64,000 nucleotides of DNA from Daphnia pulex. Taxonomy: Eukaryota; Arthropoda; Branchiopoda; Diplostraca; Daphniidae. The DNA lies in contig NC_060019.1 in NCBI RefSeq assembly GCF_021134715.1, forward strand, positions 8,184,001 to 8,248,000, in the 5' to 3' direction. The translations under genes and the position numbers were made by a program. Positions 49,196 through 64,000 of the stretch are shown here, in pieces. Every line of letters begins with the position of its first letter. The stretch's first letter is position 1. Below the pieces are notes generated by a model. That model made no database searches and was not told where the DNA came from. It saw only the letters and a list, made by a program, of their open reading frames with translations.

Positions 49196-50341
49196 GATGA
49201 AAGCAATTCTGGGAAAGGAATCCGAATTAGGAAGAAATGGAAATTGAAATACTAGAAAGGCAAATTGAATACTGCGTAGCGTAGAAAAGTTACGTACCCA
49301 AATCGTCGTTATCTCGGCTCCCCTAGACGATTGACACCTGGAACTTGCTGGGAGGCATTGTTATGATCCGAGTTTGAATATTTTATCGCTAGAGGTGCTC
49401 AAGGTTGAAAAAGTCAAAAGTTTAAACCGCCCGCGAATTCTACTGCTTTTTAAGGACGTGTCGTAAAGTTTTTAAACCCAAAGTTGATTGAACTCGCGAG
49501 TATAGAGAATTAATTCATTCAATAGAAAGTATAAATTAAACAAAAAAGTTTTATTCCTCAAGGATAATATCGTGCGAACATCAACAATAAGTTGTTTTGA
49601 ATAATAAGTGACAGTTGATCAGTAACAGATGCATCTGTCACTGATGCAATTTTAAAATATTGATAAAAATTTAATGATAATCTGAATATCTTGGGTACTT
49701 AACGATATCCAACAAAGGATGTATGGATGTCGATGAAAAATATCCGGTGGGGAAAATATCGACAGGGGCGTTGCTTTGAGAAATGAGATAGAGGTCACCC
49801 AAATGCGCAATATGTTTTATGATACTGAAACAAAAATACTCGAGCAACTTTTTCTCCATAACAGGATTGTCTGGAAAACAAATTTCTAGTCGCGATTTGC
49901 ATAATATACAACTAGCACAATATAGTTCAACAAAACGAATACAGAGGGCGGAGTTTCAAAACAGAGAGTTGTTTTGGTTCTTGGGGCGGAGAGAAAGTTC
50001 ATCCAAAACATCGAGGAAAATGGAGCGAAAGGATCAGTAGAACCTCTATCACATTAAAGAAGAGTTACAAGCAAATGTAACCCACCGCAACCCAGTGATT
50101 TCACCGTATTCTGTTGCCGGTGTTTTTTAAATTTTAGTCTCTTAGTTAAATACTTTCATCCCGAGTTTTGTGAAGTTTCATACGTCAAAAGTGTTCATCT
50201 ATATTGTTTAAATTATAAATTTTTCGACATTCTGTCTAAACGGTAAAAAAATTCTAGATTTAAAAACGTTGCTGTTTTATATTGACGAGATATTTCAAGC
50301 GAACTCAATTTATTTTATTTTGGTTTTCAGAAACTGCCAAA
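49196..50341. other. Divergent intergenic region, SORD and MFSD11
   Basis: AT-rich. It holds the two promoters. A splice acceptor (TTTTCAG) sits 11 nt before the MFSD11 ATG, so MFSD11 has a non-coding first exon somewhere in this interval. No gene is supportable. Confidence 0.5.
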
Positions 50342-52836
50342 ATGGAAATTGATCGAAAATTTGTTAATGTCTTAATCCTGGGAGTGGCATTTATGCTGAT
50401 CTTCACAGCTTTTCAGACTATGGGAAACATTCAGGTAAGACATGACCATTTTATCTTACAAACCATTAATTCCTACTATAGCTTGCTGAAGTTTTTTAAT
50501 TTGAGTCAGTCACTTAACTGCTTGTCTGCAACTTTTCCACTTAAAATGCACAGCATTGATATCTTGGAGCAAAGCCTAAAGAAAAGTGAAAGTTGTCTGC
50601 AATTAGTTCAGTTCTATGCAAACCAGTTTTAAAAGATGTTAAAGAAGGATTTAGCCTAGATTTAGAAACTTTGTTTATTCAAATTCAAGACGCTAGACGT
50701 CATCATTCCATTTTTATCGCAAAATTGACTGGTTTATGACTTGAGGTCAAAGGAGAAAAGCGCAAAAAGAGTTGTTATGAAAAGAATAGACGTAGATCAG
50801 TAGAGCAAATGAAATGCGATAGAGACGGTGGCGGCGGCAGATGAATAAATGACCTCCCGACACGATAAGAGTTTATCGATTCCTCAGAAAAATGTGACGA
50901 TGTTGTCGACCCATTTAAAATGTTTGTTCTTTTTTAATGACAGCAAACGGTAATCAAGAGCATAACTCAAGAGGATCCTAGTTTCATTGCGGATGGTTTC
51001 ACTAGTCTTGCCATCATCTACGCTGTGCTTTCCATATCCAACTGGATCTCTCCATCGATTATCTCCGTCATTGGACCAAAGTGGTCGATGATTGTTGGAG
51101 GTTTCTTTTACTCGTAAGAAAATACGACGTAAAGATAAAAACAAAACCAGAAAAATAATTTGTTGTTTTTCTTTATCTAGGCTTTACATTGGCAGTTTCT
51201 TTCTTCAGCAGAGTTGGGCGTTGTATACCTGTTCAGCTCTCCTCGGATTCGGAGCGGCTCTTATATGGACAGGTATTGTGGTTGCCAATTAATGATTATT
51301 TTGCGGTTAATTCAATTCACTAAATGATGTAAATCTAAATCTGGCTAAAATTAATTTTTCCAAAGGTCAAGGAAACTATTTAACTCTAAATTCCGATGGG
51401 AGCAACATTTCAAGAAATTCTGGCGTGTTTTGGGCCGTATTCCAATGCAGGTGGGTTCTAAAACATTTTAAATATTAAAACAGTATTAACGTTTTATCAT
51501 TTTCCATGCAGTTTTCTTTTTGGCAACTTGTTTGTCTTCTTTTTGTTTCAAGGAAGAGAACAAATTGACCAGCACACGCGCACAATTTTGTACGGCGTTT
51601 TACTAGTTGTTGGATTCCTGGGTCTTGTCATGCTTGTCATTTTGCCTGCGGTAATAAAAAAAAAGTAGATGCACTAAATCCTGCAATCGCAGCATTTTAT
51701 ATTTCCGTTTTTTGTTTAGGTGAAAGATTCTGACGCTTCCCGAAATACTCCTAAATCCGAAGATGGAGTTGTTTCCACTCGAGGAGCGCAAGCACCCCAA
51801 GGCCCATTGGATGCATTTTTAAGATCTATCAAACTCTTCTTTACGAAGGACATGGGTCTACTCTCTGTAGCATTCTTTTATATTGGTAATTCGATTGAAC
51901 CTTTTACCTTTCCATTCAGAAACATGTTTTTTAAATTTCAATTTCTTAGGTATCGAATATTCCTTTTTAAGCGGCGTCTACAGCCCCAGTATTGGATTCA
52001 CGCTGGAGTTTGAAGACAGCAAACGGTTGGTGGGTTTATCCGGTATTTTTATTGGCGTTGGTGAAATCGCAGGTAAGGTTATACATAGAAATGACTGTCC
52101 GTTTATTTATGTTTTAATGACTTTTGGTTTTCTTTTTAAGGTGGAGCTCTATTTGGAATTCTAGGCTCGAAAACTGTTCGATACGGTCGTGATCCCATTA
52201 TTCTGACTGGATTTTTAACTCAGGCCCTCGGCTTTTTCCTCATCTTCCTCAACATTCCAAATAACGCTCCATTTGGGGATACCACTGATACTGGTTTCAT
52301 TACAAGCAGGTATGAAATATAGCTTGTACGAACTTTATTGATAAAGATATATTTTATTTTTCTATGCAGTCCATTTGTAGCTATTTTCAGCAGTTTTTTG
52401 GTAGCCTTTGGTGATGCTTGCTTTAATACGCAAGTCTATAGTATTCTTGGTGGTAAGTACAAAAATATTGGATAAAAAAAAGGATGTGAATTTATACTCA
52501 TCTGTTTTTTGCTATTAGGTATTTATCCGAACGACAGCGCACCAGCTTTTGCTCTCTTTAAGTTTGTTTCGGTAATTAGAACCCGTTATTTTATTTTATC
52601 TCTGTAGAATTTAAAATCTAACGTTTTAATTTTTTTCGCATTAGTCTATGGCATCTGCCGCAAGCTTCTTCTACAGTCCATACATTGGAATCCACCCACA
52701 GTTAATAATCATTGGAATTCTTCTACTAGCTGGAACGGTCTGTTTCTGGCTTGTCGAATGGCGAAGTGTTTACAAACGAGCTCACCTGATAGAGACGAGT
52801 AATCCCGACTCCGCAATGGATAAGGATTTTGATTGA
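50342..52836 (+). CDS. MFSD11: UNC93-like MFS protein MFSD11
   Basis: Eleven exons (50342-50434, 50944-51113, 51181-51272, 51366-51450, 51512-51650, 51720-51885, 51950-52072, 52141-52309, 52370-52452, 52519-52571, 52645-52836), 454 aa against 449 in human. It is a twelve-pass membrane protein of the UNC93 branch of the major facilitator superfamily. Its transported substrate is unknown, and some UNC93 proteins act as regulators instead. Signatures are LGVAFMLIFTAFQTMGN in TM1, SLAIIYAVLS, GQGNYLTLNSD, RNSGVFWAVFQ, LVGLSGIFIGVGEIAGGALFG, LVAFGDACFNTQVYSILG and NDSAPAFALFKF, all in MFSD11 order. A hydrophilic central loop (about 215-245) separates the two halves. The ATG is 11 nt after a splice acceptor. 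Confidence 0.93.
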
Positions 52837-54718
52837 TTTGGAATTCATTATTTATGTTCTGGGCATACATTCTATTACAAAACGGGCGAGGGTAACTATA
52901 TAGACGAAATATTTTTGTAAAATAACTTGATCATCCATTTAATTATTAACTCAAACTTTTGTGCTATTGTATTCATGTCATTCTTTCTTAGTTTATTCAT
53001 AAAATAGTCGTGAGGAAACGTGATAAAATGTTTAGGTGAAAAATAATTGGAGACAGCAAAAACTGAATAATTTTCACGGAAAATTTGTCAACGGCGGAAT
53101 TTTGCAAACATTGAAATATTGTGCTGTGCTGTGCACAGTGCTTTCATCACACCACGTCCTAGTGCATCATACCTACTGCTACATCAGTCATATCGGCTCT
53201 TATTGCAATGGAATTAGGAATACCGTAAATTAGAAAATTTTTATTTGTTCAGTAAAAGTTCAGTAACAAGATTTTACCTGCGACAACACTGAACAATCAG
53301 CCTTCAACGCACGAATCTAAATGCAGACTGACTTTGAATCAGGTAGGCTCAGGTGATGCATCATAATTCAAACCATTTGTAAGACATACAGTTTGTAGGC
53401 TTAGGGTGTCTTGTCATTTTGTTCTGGTTAATGATGGAATGCTGACTGAATTCCAATCATTAGAGAGCAAATGTGGTTTTGGATCCATATGTAATATAGT
53501 TTGCTACACTACATCTTAAGCACAGTTTTCCTAAGGTTATTTGTGTTTGCATGTAGACTCAAAATAGGAAAGGCCATGCAAGAAAGCATTTCTAAAAAAA
53601 GTATCCACTTGAGCTTCCTTCTTTCTCCTTTCAGTAATCAATCGGAATGCTTCCTTGCTGCTGCGCTATCTTAGAAGTAAATAGGTGCCGCTATATCCTA
53701 TAGACATTTTTTTTTCGACAAGCTGATTTTAGTAGTAGAGCTTCAGAGTATATTTTTTGAAATAATTTTATTCGTCAGCTTTCCTTTTAAATGTGGTGGA
53801 CACGAATTTTCCGAAATCGATCGGGTTGATCTACAAGAAAATTAGAAATGCAAATTGTAATAATAAATAATAAGTTACCATTCCTTGAGCAGGAAATGAA
53901 TTTGTATTGACGTTCGTTCGACGATACACATCAACGTGACATCACTGAAATTTTGTTGTGGTGTGTGGTCAGTATGTTATAAACTTATGAATGGACTATT
54001 TATATTTTTTGATGATTTGTTAATTATAACAGCATGTGAAAAAATAGGTTGAAGACGAGCGATGGGAATCGATGAATGATATATCACGCTCGGACAATCA
54101 AGCGAGTTAACAGTTTGAAGTCAAGTCAGCAAGTTTTTTCCTATTGAGGCTTTTTGAGGGTTAATAGGTTATTTACCTAAGTTCCGTTTTCTTATCAAAG
54201 CACGCGAATGCGGTAAGACGATTGAGATCTACCGAGAGATTGGTGCAATTAAAGTCTATTCTAATAGGAAAGAACATGATTATTATTAGAAGGTTAGTTA
54301 GAAATTAGGCGGGGATCGCCTTTTGTGGTTAACTGAAACGTAGACATCGCACCAAGAGCTCACATCTATGCATCACTTGAAAACACAGCATTTTTTAAAT
54401 TCAAAAGAAAATTTCAAAATGTAGACTAAAAATTGTGTTCTTTTTTATGTCTTTTTCCCGAGTGCGTATGATATATCATACGAATTAACGTTTGATGCAT
54501 GGCTGAATAATATATTCAAGAGAAAAATAGAAAAAAAGCCGTGTAACAACGATCAGAATTAAAAGGAAAATTATTTCCATGCATTCTGTCATGCTATATC
54601 TCACATTTAAAAGAACCACCAAGTTACAGGGGACAAAAAAGAAAACCCTAATTGGTAAACCACGCATAGAGAAACCCGAAAAAGGAGTACAACAACTGAC
54701 CCAAACCAAAGCCCCAAC
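52837..54718. other. Convergent 3' region of MFSD11 and BCAS3
   Basis: 1.9 kb of AT-rich DNA with no supportable gene. The only notable element is a perfect 18-bp palindrome at 54465-54482. No tRNA or known microRNA hairpin was recognised by eye. Confidence 0.45.
54465..54482. repeat. Perfect 18-bp palindrome
   Basis: CGTATGATATATCATACG reads the same on both strands. It lies about 240 bp beyond the BCAS3 stop codon and may simply be a chance AT-rich palindrome or part of its 3' UTR. Confidence 0.7.
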
Positions 54719-57977
<3,259 letters not shown>

Positions 57978-58758
57978 CTCTGATTACAAAGAAGAGACTG
58001 ACTGAAAAACCGTTTCCGAGAGTTGAGAGTGTCTCTTCTACTCTCACTTTTAAATTTATCCCAGAAAACCACCTAAAATTTAAAATCAAAGCTTCAAATG
58101 GAGAGTCCTAACTCACCCGTCAACATCAAATAGCAACAGTCAGAGAACGGTCGAGAAGTTTTAAGTGCGATAAGCAAACGAAGAGAGTAGGTCAATAGCA
58201 AAAGAACAACAAAGAAAAAGATTTGTTGACAAGGGCTATCCAAATGAGAATGATGAGGAGTAAATGTAACTAAGAGATGAAAATAAATAGGCCTTTAAAA
58301 ACCAAGTGAAAACAAAGATAAAGTAAATTTTTTAAATGTGTACCTGATTTTGGGCAGACTACGTACGATCGCCCAAAAAACAACGAAGTATGATGATTTC
58401 ACAGTCGATGACCTAAAGTTTACCTAGTTTTTTCTACGACTTACGTCTGCAGCTTGTTTACGGGAAACAGCTGAGTCTGTTTTTCATTGTCCCTTTCAGG
58501 GCGTATGCAAAATTGGAAATTATGTAATTTTATTCATTTGAAATGAAGATAAATTCATTTTGAATTTACAGTTATTTATTTAAAATTAGTATTGAGCACA
58601 AATTTTACATTTTAAGTCAACTTTTGTATTTAATTTCATTAATATTGTTAAATCCTTTCATGGATTGCGCGGAATTCATGAAGTGAGCACCATCTATCAA
58701 CCATGTTGGGAATTTCTACGACCAAAGTGGTAGTTCAGTTGCTCACTGGATATTAGCG
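57978..58758. promoter_or_regulatory. Bidirectional promoter region BCAS3/RPS10
   Basis: About 0.8 kb between the BCAS3 start codon and the likely RPS10 transcription start. It is AT-rich and contains no ORF of interest. Both genes are read away from it, so it should serve both. Confidence 0.5.
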
Positions 58759-58803
58759 CTTCTTTCACTCTGTCGCCGTTCTTCACCCACAAGATACTGT
58801 CAA
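58759..58803 (+). promoter_or_regulatory. RPS10 5'-TOP leader exon
   Basis: CTTCTTTCACTCTGTC at 58759 fits a 5' terminal oligopyrimidine start, the usual cap-proximal signal of ribosomal-protein mRNAs controlled by mTOR. The leader ends at CAA|GTAAGT, and the acceptor TTAACAG lies one base before the RPS10 ATG. Confidence 0.6.
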
Positions 58804-59068
58804 GTAAGTTGATAGAAACCATCGTCGAATCCTTATTTATATTAAGCATCTTTATTCGAAGCAAGATTTAGATCTTTTTTTACATTTCGCTGAGTTGTTT
58901 TGTGTCGGTTGAAATTGAGTAAGATCAATTTAAAGTTGTGTTGAAGGTGTTTTTATTTCGTTAAAGTGTGTGCAACGGACCGGTCATGACTTGGATCGTC
59001 ACCTAGCTATTTTACATGTGTTGTTCAAAGCATTCTTATTAATTTTTCGTATTCTTGTTTTTAACAGA

Positions 59069-59737
59069 ATGTTGATGCCAAAAAGGCACCGCGCTCTCAT
59101 CTATGAATACCTCTTCAAGGAGGGAGTTCTTGTGGCTATGAAGGATACCCATCTCGCCAAGCACCCCGAAATCGATGTGCCTAACCTCCATGTCATGAAG
59201 GCACTTCAGGTGTGTTCTATTATCCCTATACATGTTTAAAGGAAATATTTCCAATTATCATTTGTATTTGCAGTCCCTGAAGTCTCGTGCTTATGTGACT
59301 GAACAGTTTGCTTGGCGCCACTACTACTGGTACCTTACCAATGAAGGTATCCAGTATTTGAGGGACTACTTGCATCTGCCCCCTGAGGTAAGTTCATACT
59401 TCTGTCGACTGATGAGTAGACACAATAACAAAGCTGTTTATATATTTTAGATTGTCCCAGCCACTTTGAAGCCCAAGAGGACTGAGTCTGCTCGTCCAAG
59501 AGCTGCTGCTGCTGCCAGGCCTGAAGCTTCCAAGATGTCAGAGGATCGTTCGGCTTACCGGCGTTCCGCTCCAGCTGGTGGTGACAAGAAGGCAGATGTT
59601 GGAGCTGGTGCCAACCCCAACTTGGAATTCGTAAGTGTTTTGGTCCCAATCTGTCAGGTAACTTGTATTGATTCTGGATTATTATTTCCTTACAGAGAGG
59701 CGGATACGGACGCGGTCGTGGCTCAGCACCCCAATGA
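59069..59737 (+). CDS. RpS10: Small ribosomal subunit protein eS10 (RPS10)
   Basis: Four coding exons (59069-59209, 59274-59387, 59451-59630, 59696-59737), 158 aa against 165 in human, plus a non-coding first exon. It is a component of the cytosolic 40S subunit near the mRNA entry/beak region. Signatures are [55 protein letters not shown] and [15 protein letters not shown], all diagnostic of the S10 plectin fold. The C-terminus is Ala/Arg-rich and ends with an [10 protein letters not shown] tail, the site usually methylated on arginines. Exon phases are all zero. An AATAAA polyadenylation signal follows 25 nt after the stop. Confidence 0.98.
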
Positions 59738-59761
59738 ACGTGTAATTTTTGAGGAAGGTTG

Positions 59762-59767
59762 AATAAA
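59762..59767 (+). terminator. RPS10 polyadenylation signal
   Basis: AATAAA, 25 nt after the RPS10 stop codon and followed by a TGT-rich stretch, a normal short 3' UTR for a ribosomal protein gene. Confidence 0.8.
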
Positions 59768-60124
59768 CTTATCCTTGACCAACACTTGTCATGTGTTACA
59801 TTTTATTTCCGATTTTCTCTGTTTCTTGAATGATTCTTTTAAAAATGATGAAAACCTAAAATCGCGGTCGGTATTTGAGCGAGAGAAACTCCTACGTGTT
59901 CGTTGTACGCGCGATGATCAAATTAACGGAAGTAAAAGGTAAGTTTGTGGTAAACACGGTTCACAACAAAGGTTGTCGCCAGAATTTGGTTCCAAGTTGT
60001 GGTAACGACTGGTAGATGGCGTGGGTGTGTGTAAAATAATGCAAGAGGCGGGGCCGATGACGTCGCCCGTCAGGTAGCAGCACGAGCGCTGCGCAGTCGC
60101 CTGGCTGGTACCCTGCCTCTCGTC
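59768..60124. other. Intergenic, RPS10 to orphan leader exon
   Basis: Short intergenic stretch. GC content rises from about 60050, as expected at a promoter. No coding gene. Confidence 0.45.
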
Positions 60125-60329
60125 AGTCTTGAAATTCTTTGTGCATTTCTGGAATACCAACCCCAGTTCTCAGTCCCACCGTTCGCCGCCACGAAACAAC
60201 CAACCCACGACTCTCCCACAACAATTTTTAGTTGGCGTATGTGAAATAAATAGTTATTTCGTCGAGTTTTTCGAGTGTGTTGGACGCCATTGCACAGGGG
60301 AATACGCCAAAGTGATCGCCATTGACTCG
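60125..60329 (+). other. Candidate 5' leader exon of a gene beyond the right edge
   Basis: TCAGTC at 60123 is an initiator-like element in a GC-richer block. About 205 nt later ACTCG|GTAAGTCG gives a near-perfect splice donor. No convincing protein frame is seen, so it is probably untranslated. The matching acceptor would lie in the following 3.7 kb or outside the window. Confidence 0.35.
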
Positions 60330-62838
60330 GTAAGTCGTCTCAAAGTGTGCACGTCGTGAGTTGAAGCGATTTTTCGAAAACGAGTGGCTGGAAACTATCG
60401 ACCGACGCGACATACACAAGAGCCCGGGAAACCGTTGGCCAAAAAATCCCTCGCATACTTGGCGTGCCTCTCTGGTCTGTTGTATACTACGGGGCTCTCT
60501 CATGTGTCCCCCTATCGGTGTGTCGTGCAGTCACCAACGGATGCTGCAACAAACGTTCGTTCGTTCGTTTCCTTTTTTTCTCTCTCTCTTTTGGTCGTGT
60601 TGTTGTGTAATGTTTTTCCACTCCCCTTTGGAAAGAAAAAACTGACCGACGTTACACACCACCACGTCTTTGTGTCTGATTGAGGAACCCTCCCCTCCAA
60701 TTTTCGGCCGTGACATTTTGATTTTTTTCCTCTTTGACGCGCCATTTTTGTTGCCCTCGTGAATTTTGTTTTTCTCTCCACCACCAAACGCATTTTTAAC
60801 TAGAGACCAGGGTAGTTAAATAAAAGGAGGAAGGGAGAGAAAAAAGAAGAAAAAGGTCTTGGGGGGGGGGGGTGTGTTTGTGTGTCCATATTTTAACCCC
60901 CTCTGAGGTTTTTTGGTGGGGGGAGAAAAAAAAGAAATGGAGGGAGAAAGATTTGATGTTATGATGATTATTCTTCTTCTTTTTTGAACTGGGCAAAGAA
61001 AAGGGGTTGAACCAAGGCCACGACCTGTTGCTGGCCGACTGTTGAACATTTGGGGGCTCGAACGTGACCCGCGCCGGTGGCCATTGACCACCACCACTCG
61101 CCTTTTACTCGTCACACACACAAAATGTGTGGGGAGAAAGAAGAAAAACTTTTTTTTACACGAGAAAGATTTGTTTAAAGTTTTTTTTTTTTTTACGATC
61201 TGGCGCTCCTTATAGTTGTTTTATCCAAAGACGTTCGTGCGTGAAAAAATATCAACCTCCTTGTTAATATGAAAAAATTGAGCAGCGTCGCCGTCGGCTT
61301 TTCGAAAGGGCGCATCTGGCGTCACGTTGTGAGGGGCTGGGCCCTGGTTTGAGCGGTTTAAATTTAGAATCACACACACACTAGTGTGTGTCTCTCTATT
61401 TCGTATAGGCAGCAAAAATTGTGACGTCATTTAGAAGACTCAAAAGCTCTAAAAGGTCGAACGGGATCAATAGACACAAAACATACGAGTTTTCCATGTT
61501 CCGGAAATCGTTAAAAATTAAAGAATAAACAGGTTTTTTTTATTTTAAATTTTAAAAAATGGAAAATGACAAAGGCAAGTTGACAAGAGATTCGTTTGAT
61601 CTTTTCGTGTATAAAACAAAAGCGAGTCATATGCTCTTTTGAGCACCTGTTGTTTGATCATTTCCAACCACGCGCGAGATTTTTTTCTTTCATAGCGTCC
61701 ATTTTTCCTGGTGAAAAATCACGTAGGAAATCTCTTATCAAATGATTACGACCGTCTGCACGTTATCAGCCAAAAAGTTTTTTTTCTTTTTCTTTTTTTT
61801 GATTTCCTTGTCTTGGATTTTTTCGCTGATGTCACGCTCCTTATTTCCCGTGACGTCAAAGCGTTTGGATCTAAAAATTCGTTTCTGCGATTGACCCTCA
61901 CCAAAAAAATAAAATCATGTTTGCCCAATATTTACACCTGGGGGGATAAGGAGAGACCTTGATTGGTTCACGCTGATGATGAAATTGTCGAGTAGAGGCT
62001 GGGTGCTACCGGGCAGGAGCAGCAGTGGAGCTACTCACGTCTCCTTTTTGTGTTCACCGGACTCTTTTTTAAGACGCCTCCAGCGGCGTCTCGTATTCCA
62101 ATGACGTGTGGTGGTGGTGTGTAAATACGAGAATAGAACAAGAGACGTGCTCGGTTTTTTTCCTCTTATTACATCACATGCTGCATTTCTCCTATAGACG
62201 AAAAAATATATAATAATAATCTCGGGATGAATAATGTATCGTCCTAGTCTTTCTTGATGGATATCGATCTCCGTTCTACTGGTCCTACAAGAGAAAAACA
62301 CAAACTGGGAAAAATCTTGTTTTGCGGATCTATCTTTTTTCTTCTTAGGCGGATGGCGCCGTCCATCAGGTGTCCATACACAGCCGGACTGCACCCTCTC
62401 TCTTTCTTTTCTTATTCTCTTTTTATCGCTCTTTCGAAATCTTTTACCTGGAGGGAAAAGAAGAAGAAGAGCTTTTTGGTTTGTTCCCCTTATGTGTCGT
62501 ATATACTCGGGAAAAGAAGAAGAAGAAGAGGGAGGTGGTCCACCTTGTCCAATTCAAAGTAGAGAGCTGCAGGCTATGGCAGCAGCCAAAGAAGGGGGGG
62601 AACGCCAGACGAAGTTCGAATCTTTTTATTCTGTGTGTGTCTATATACCCACCCACTAACCTAACCGACCCTCCGACCGACCACCAGAGACCCTTTTTGT
62701 GTGTGTGTGTACCTGTACCTGTTGGGAAGCTGGAGGCTATCTCACCTTGACAGAGAGAACAGCAGCGTACCAGCAGCTCGTGTATTCAAATGCACCGTTT
62801 CTCTTTCTATTCTTTAATAACGTTGCGGGTCAAAAGAC

Positions 62839-62873
<35 letters not shown>

Positions 62874-64000
62874 ATTTCTTTTTCCCAACCACCACAACCC
62901 AAAAAGCTTTTTTTTCTTCTTCTTTTTAAAAAGTAATAATCACACAACAAGTATTATAAATATATGATTTTTTCTTCTTTAAAAAAAAAAAAAAGACTTT
63001 TTTGATGGGGGTCAGATCCATCTATTGGAGCGACACACCAACTTTCGCACCCCGCACTCACCCGGGCTCATCAAAAACCCAAATTTGTTTCGAATAAATT
63101 TCCGCGCTCCTAAAATGCTTTTATTGTAAGTTGATCGATTGGACGGAATTAGAAATGATAAAACACAAAATCATTTGAAACCTGTTGGACAAGGATCGAT
63201 GGATCACTGTGGGTCTTTCCCCAAAGACCCTGGGCCAATCGAGGAAAACAAAAAACCTGTCCAGAAATTTTTTTAAAAAAAGAACAATGGCGCACACACA
63301 AAAGTTCTTTTTATTTAATCTCGATAAACTTCTTTTATATAAAAGAAACTCGTTTTCCTCCCTCACTAATCGGTCAGCATCATCTGGTGCAAGTGACCAG
63401 ACGATGTGTGTCGTCCATTTGTACCATTCGCCTTATTTTTTTATTTTATTTATTTCGTTTTTTTTTTAGAATTTGACAAGACTCCCAAAATAAAACAAGC
63501 GGTAGTGTCTAAATAAGAAATGGGTATTCCGTGACCTATAGACAAAGTGTATTATCGGTTGTGTTCTCTTTTATCATTCCCCCCTTCACCGAAATATAAA
63601 GAAGATTTCTTCTTTCTTCTGACGAAAATTGGAGACGGTTGTTTTTCTCGCTCCGATGGATTAAGAGATTGAGAGACTTTGCCTCCGGGAGGGTTTTCCT
63701 CCTTTTTTTCTTTTCTTTTTTTTTTACTATACGTGATGGGCGACAATGAGCTGCGGATTGTATTGATATTGTAGAAAAAGAAGGAACCTGAAACATCTTC
63801 CGGCGCTCCTTCTCTCTGTTCATTTGTTTCTCTCGTTTCCCTTTTGGCTCATGTCGAAACAACACACACACGGAACAACTAGTTAGTGTGCAGAAAAATC
63901 GGAAAAAGATGGGATACGCTTGATAGGCTCATTAAGCGAGCGACAAACACAAGAAGAAAGGAGGAGGACCTTATTGGTTCGAGGTTTTCCATCATCGAAT
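60330..64000. other. Gene-poor right edge, possibly a long first intron
   Basis: 3.7 kb of low-complexity DNA with poly-G (60861-60872), GT/CA runs, GAA runs near 62458-62530, a TTA/ATT run (62850-62872) and many T tracts. No frame shows a family motif. It most resembles the large VGlut first intron in composition, consistent with an intron or regulatory region. Confidence 0.45.
62850..62872. repeat. (ATT)n microsatellite
   Basis: Seven ATT units after a poly-T run, seen directly. Confidence 0.9.

Noticed and set aside
53000-54700. Search for tRNA genes and known microRNA hairpins
   Set aside because: No A/B box pair, cloverleaf or known mature microRNA sequence was recognised by eye; a covariance-model scan would be decisive.
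59335-59649. Minus-strand frame opposite RPS10
   Set aside because: Antisense shadow of conserved RPS10 exons.

Overview
The window reads as nuclear DNA of a compact arthropod genome. Genes are split by short introns (often 50-100 bp) with GT-AG borders, proteins match animal families closely, and long AT-rich or simple-repeat stretches separate the genes. A branchiopod crustacean such as Daphnia is my best guess, from gene structure and protein style only; no marker here proves the species. I spliced each gene by hand. All thirteen confident models keep one reading frame across every exon junction.

Layout. 319-2849 (-): secreted pancreatic-type lipase. 4247-5569 (-): PPP1R15/GADD34-type eIF2-alpha phosphatase regulator. 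6724-9417 (-): kinesin-2 motor KIF3A. 9418-17813: 8.4 kb without a supportable gene, rich in simple repeats. 17814-27463 (+): vesicular glutamate transporter with a 5.4 kb first intron. 28220-29542 (-): GDP-L-fucose synthase. 30056-31065 (-): SRP receptor beta. 31297-31509 (-): possible small secreted protein. 31625-34367 (-): a second SLC17 family member, sialin-like. 34907-36788 (+): Suppressor of fused. 39314-43966 (+): a large C2H2 zinc-finger protein with poly-Gln and poly-Ala tracts that I could not assign to a named family. 46136-47574 (+): tRNA-splicing endonuclease subunit TSEN54. 47694-49195 (-): sorbitol dehydrogenase. 50342-52836 (+): UNC93-like MFSD11. 54719-57977 (-): BCAS3. 59069-59737 (+): ribosomal protein S10. 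From 59738 to the right edge there is no coding gene, but a likely 5' leader exon ends at 60329 with a strong splice donor.

The genes do not form a pathway; this is an ordinary mixed chromosomal neighbourhood. Local relations worth noting are the two SLC17 transporters within about 4 kb of each other, the divergent BCAS3/RPS10 promoter, and close tail-to-tail pairs (TSEN54/SORD 119 bp apart). I saw no transposon, tRNA, rRNA, CRISPR or viral remnant that I could support. The best leads are the unassigned zinc-finger protein, the small cysteine-containing secreted ORF, upstream ORFs before PPP1R15, and in the glutamate transporter a GC-AG intron and an Asp where mammalian proteins have an essential His.
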